DNA of 38,655 nucleotides, from positions 1 to 38,655 of the forward strand of contig NZER01000209.1 of assembly GCA_002690445.1 (NCBI GenBank), given 5' to 3'. The DNA comes from Candidatus Pacearchaeota archaeon. GTDB lineage: Archaea > Nanoarchaeota > Nanoarchaeia > Pacearchaeales > GW2011-AR1. A program made the position numbers and the translations under genes. Shown here in pieces: positions 37,068-38,655 of the stretch (positions are counted from its first letter, which is position 1; every line of letters begins with the position of its first letter). The notes beneath the pieces are model-generated. The model was not told where the DNA came from and ran no database searches. It worked only from the letters and a program-made list of their open reading frames with translations.

Positions 37068-37715
37068 ATGAGCAACGCCAAGCGCAACCGAGGTCGGCTC
37101 ACTCCCTCTCAGATCCGCAAGGCCAAGAGGGCAGCGGCAGACTGGAAGTGGTTCACGCCCCGAGAGTTCGAGCAGCAGCTCAAGATGATCGAGTGGGATG
37201 ACCCCGACTACCCGGACGGCGTGCTCATCGAGTGCGGGAACCTTGCAAGAATCCACTTTCGGGCTCCTGCAGGGGAGTCTTCGCGACACCCGCGTCGGCG
37301 GCGGGACACGACGATCACCTTCAGCAAGCCTGTGGCGAGGCAGAGCTATCTCGCCTTCGACCCGGAGCACCCCGACGACCGCCTCTACATGCTGGTCAAG
37401 CCCAGCGCTTCGGCCTTCCTGGCAGAGCGGTTCTGGCAAGACAACCCCGTCGAGGCGAAGGCCCTGTCCGAGTGGGCGATGCTGGCCGGCGGCCGGCACT
37501 CTCGGGGGGGCTACCCGAACGTCATGGCCAAGCCGGTGGGGGTGATGACGGCGGTGGTCTACTTTTGCCACAAGAAGGACGACGGGCCGTCTTTCTACGT
37601 GCATAAGATGGGCGAGATGTCTTGCTACTATCCCATCCTGTGCTGTGACTCTCGGGGTAGGTTGTGGGTTTGTGGGGGGAACTATCGAAATCCCACACCG
37701 GGCATTACCGATTGA
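37068..37715 (+). CDS. phage/plasmid-type hypothetical protein (GITD C-terminus)
   Basis: A 215-aa protein starting at ATG 37068 with GAGGAA upstream. The C-terminal half, with YFCHKKDDGPSFYVHKMGE, DSRGRLWVCGGNY and the terminal TPGITD, matches a recurring uncharacterised family of phages and plasmids with 'THKKGDG...Y.H..GE' and 'W..GG.Y....GITD' blocks. The N-terminus is basic and variable. It stands 36 bp after the anchored cluster and is more like the region A genes than its neighbours. Confidence 0.85.
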   Translation: MSNAKRNRGRLTPSQIRKAKRAAADWKWFTPREFEQQLKMIEWDDPDYPDGVLIECGNLARIHFRAPAGESSRHPRRRRDTTITFSKPVARQSYLAFDPEHPDDRLYMLVKPSASAFLAERFWQDNPVEAKALSEWAMLAGGRHSRGGYPNVMAKPVGVMTAVVYFCHKKDDGPSFYVHKMGEMSCYYPILCCDSRGRLWVCGGNYRNPTPGITD

Positions 37716-37773
37716 GTATAGCCTAACTGGACATGAACCACAGGTTCTGTTACCTTCTGAGAGGGAGGTGAGC
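37716..37773 (+). promoter_or_regulatory. intergenic leader with GAACC-ACA-GGTTC palindrome
   Basis: 58 bp before the HNH gene. GAACC-ACA-GGTTC (37735-37747) is a 5-bp-arm palindrome that could be a hairpin or operator. GGGAGGTGAG just before GTG 37774 is a strong SD. TATAGC near 37717 resembles a -10 but has no -35 partner. Confidence 0.45.
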
Positions 37774-38655
37774 GTGAGCTGTTCGTTTGAAGAGTGCAGT
37801 CGGGAGCGGAAGGGTAGAGGCTACTGCGCGGGGCATCTCCGCCAGCTTCGGGCAGGGGAAGAGCTTCGGGCCCTGAGACCTCGGCGGCTGAAGCATGAAA
37901 CCCCAGTGGTCTGCACCTTCGAGGGATGTGATCGAGACAGCTACGCCCACGGGCTCTGCTCAGGTCACTACCAGCAGAAGAAGAGGAAGAAGACGCTGAC
38001 TCCATTGGGTCAGACGGGAGGCTCCTGTTCTGTCAAGGGGTGCGAGCGGAAGCACTACAGCAAGACGTACTGCAGGGTCCACTACAAGAGGCTCCGGCGA
38101 ACAGGCAGCCTTCACTCTGGGTGGAACCCCAGTCAGGTGCTGGAGGCGGAGACCTACCTCCTTGTCGAGATCCGAGGGCCCAAGAGGGGGGGAGCCTGGT
38201 TCAAGCTCGACAAGTCAGACCGTCCCTACGTGGAGGGCAAGAGCTTCAGCCTGGACTCGGGGGGCTACGCCCGGAGGTGGGGCGGGGGGAGGATCGTGTA
38301 CCTGGCTCGGGAGCTGACGGACTGTCCAGAGGATCTCGAAGTCGATCACGTCAACGGCGACCGCCTCGACAACCGCAGGGCGAACCTCCGCATCGTCACC
38401 AGAGCCCAGCAGATGCAGAACAAGAAGCCCTGGGGCAAGTCGGGCCATCGCAACGTCTACGAGACGAAGCATGGGACCTGGCAGGTGGTCTGCAAGAAGG
38501 ACGGGAAGTCCTACTCAGGCGGCAGGCACAAAGACCTCGCCAGTGCCATCGAAGCAGCCAAGGCCCTCAGAGAGAAGCTCTTCACCCACGCCAACGAAGA
38601 CCGCGTGGCACTCCAAGAAGAAGCAGCTTCTGGTGAGCTGCAGGCTGGCCGGGTA
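37774..38655 (+). CDS. HNH endonuclease with zinc-finger repeats and AP2-like domain (3' end beyond window)
   Basis: An open frame from GTG 37774 to the window edge, 294 residues so far. Three C-x4-C-x9-C-x2-H repeats: C3/C8/C18/H21, C47/C52/C62/H65 and C85/C90/C100/H103. Then an HNH_3-type site: VDH (H192) with VNGDRLDNRRANLR, and a C-terminal AP2-like strand set (HRNVYETKHGTWQVVC, DLASAIEAAKALREKLF). This layout is typical of free-standing phage homing endonucleases, which nick or cut near their own insertion site. Other family members usually have none or one of the zinc modules, so three is unusual. Confidence 0.9.
   Translation, partial: MSCSFEECSRERKGRGYCAGHLRQLRAGEELRALRPRRLKHETPVVCTFEGCDRDSYAHGLCSGHYQQKKRKKTLTPLGQTGGSCSVKGCERKHYSKTYCRVHYKRLRRTGSLHSGWNPSQVLEAETYLLVEIRGPKRGGAWFKLDKSDRPYVEGKSFSLDSGGYARRWGGGRIVYLARELTDCPEDLEVDHVNGDRLDNRRANLRIVTRAQQMQNKKPWGKSGHRNVYETKHGTWQVVCKKDGKSYSGGRHKDLASAIEAAKALREKLFTHANEDRVALQEEAASGELQAGRV

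Overview
The window is a GC-rich (roughly 60-65 %, estimated by eye), almost fully coding stretch of about 58 genes. All but one lie on the + strand. Adjacent genes usually overlap by 1, 4 or 8 bases (TGATG, ATGA, GTGA), and the Shine-Dalgarno (SD) sequence of each gene usually sits in the last codons of the gene before it. The AGGAG/GGAGG signals indicate a bacterial host; the lineage cannot be fixed from this sequence. Gene density, the single orientation and many families known mainly from tailed phages (MGCxIH proteins, api92-like, DUF932, QNNSGG and WGFYG families, an HNH-AP2 endonuclease) point to a large phage or phage-derived extrachromosomal element rather than a chromosome. I saw no terminase, portal, major capsid protein, tail protein, polymerase, rRNA, tRNA, CRISPR array or IS element.

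Region A (1-23.2 kb) is one long run of small to medium accessory genes. Most match recurring but uncharacterised phage families or carry Cys-rich zinc-binding motifs. Standouts are an ADP-ribosyltransferase-like N-terminus fused to a long unknown C-terminus (13470-15065), a DUF932 protein (20733-21932), and a paralogous pair (8873-9682 and 12339-13172). Internal breaks that look regulatory lie at 5103-5192, 16111-16296, 19790-19835, 20166-20201 and 20637-20732. The last has a TTGACA-N16-TTACAT promoter, an operator-like palindrome and two 11-bp palindromes.

Region B (23.2-23.87 kb) is the only switch of strand: a small ribbon-helix-helix-type DNA-binding protein on the - strand. It is convergent with region A and divergent from region C, with an AT-rich divergent promoter region and a CGAAGCTTCG palindrome.

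Region C (23.87-37.0 kb) looks like a separate operon of structural or assembly character. It encodes an 876-aa protein with a roughly 440-residue charged helix, a transglutaminase-like protein with a C-terminal membrane anchor, a 1313-aa protein with several Arg/Lys-rich linkers, and five more small proteins that each end in a hydrophobic segment plus a short, mostly basic tail. Three of the six anchored proteins share a FQPSxxS motif. No part matches a capsid or secretion system I know. The best reading, which is inference, is a membrane-associated complex: an unusual virion with a membrane, or an envelope-bound assembly.

Region D (37.0-38.66 kb) has one phage-type hypothetical gene and the start of an HNH homing endonuclease with three N-terminal zinc-finger-like repeats and an AP2-like domain. 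It runs off the right edge.
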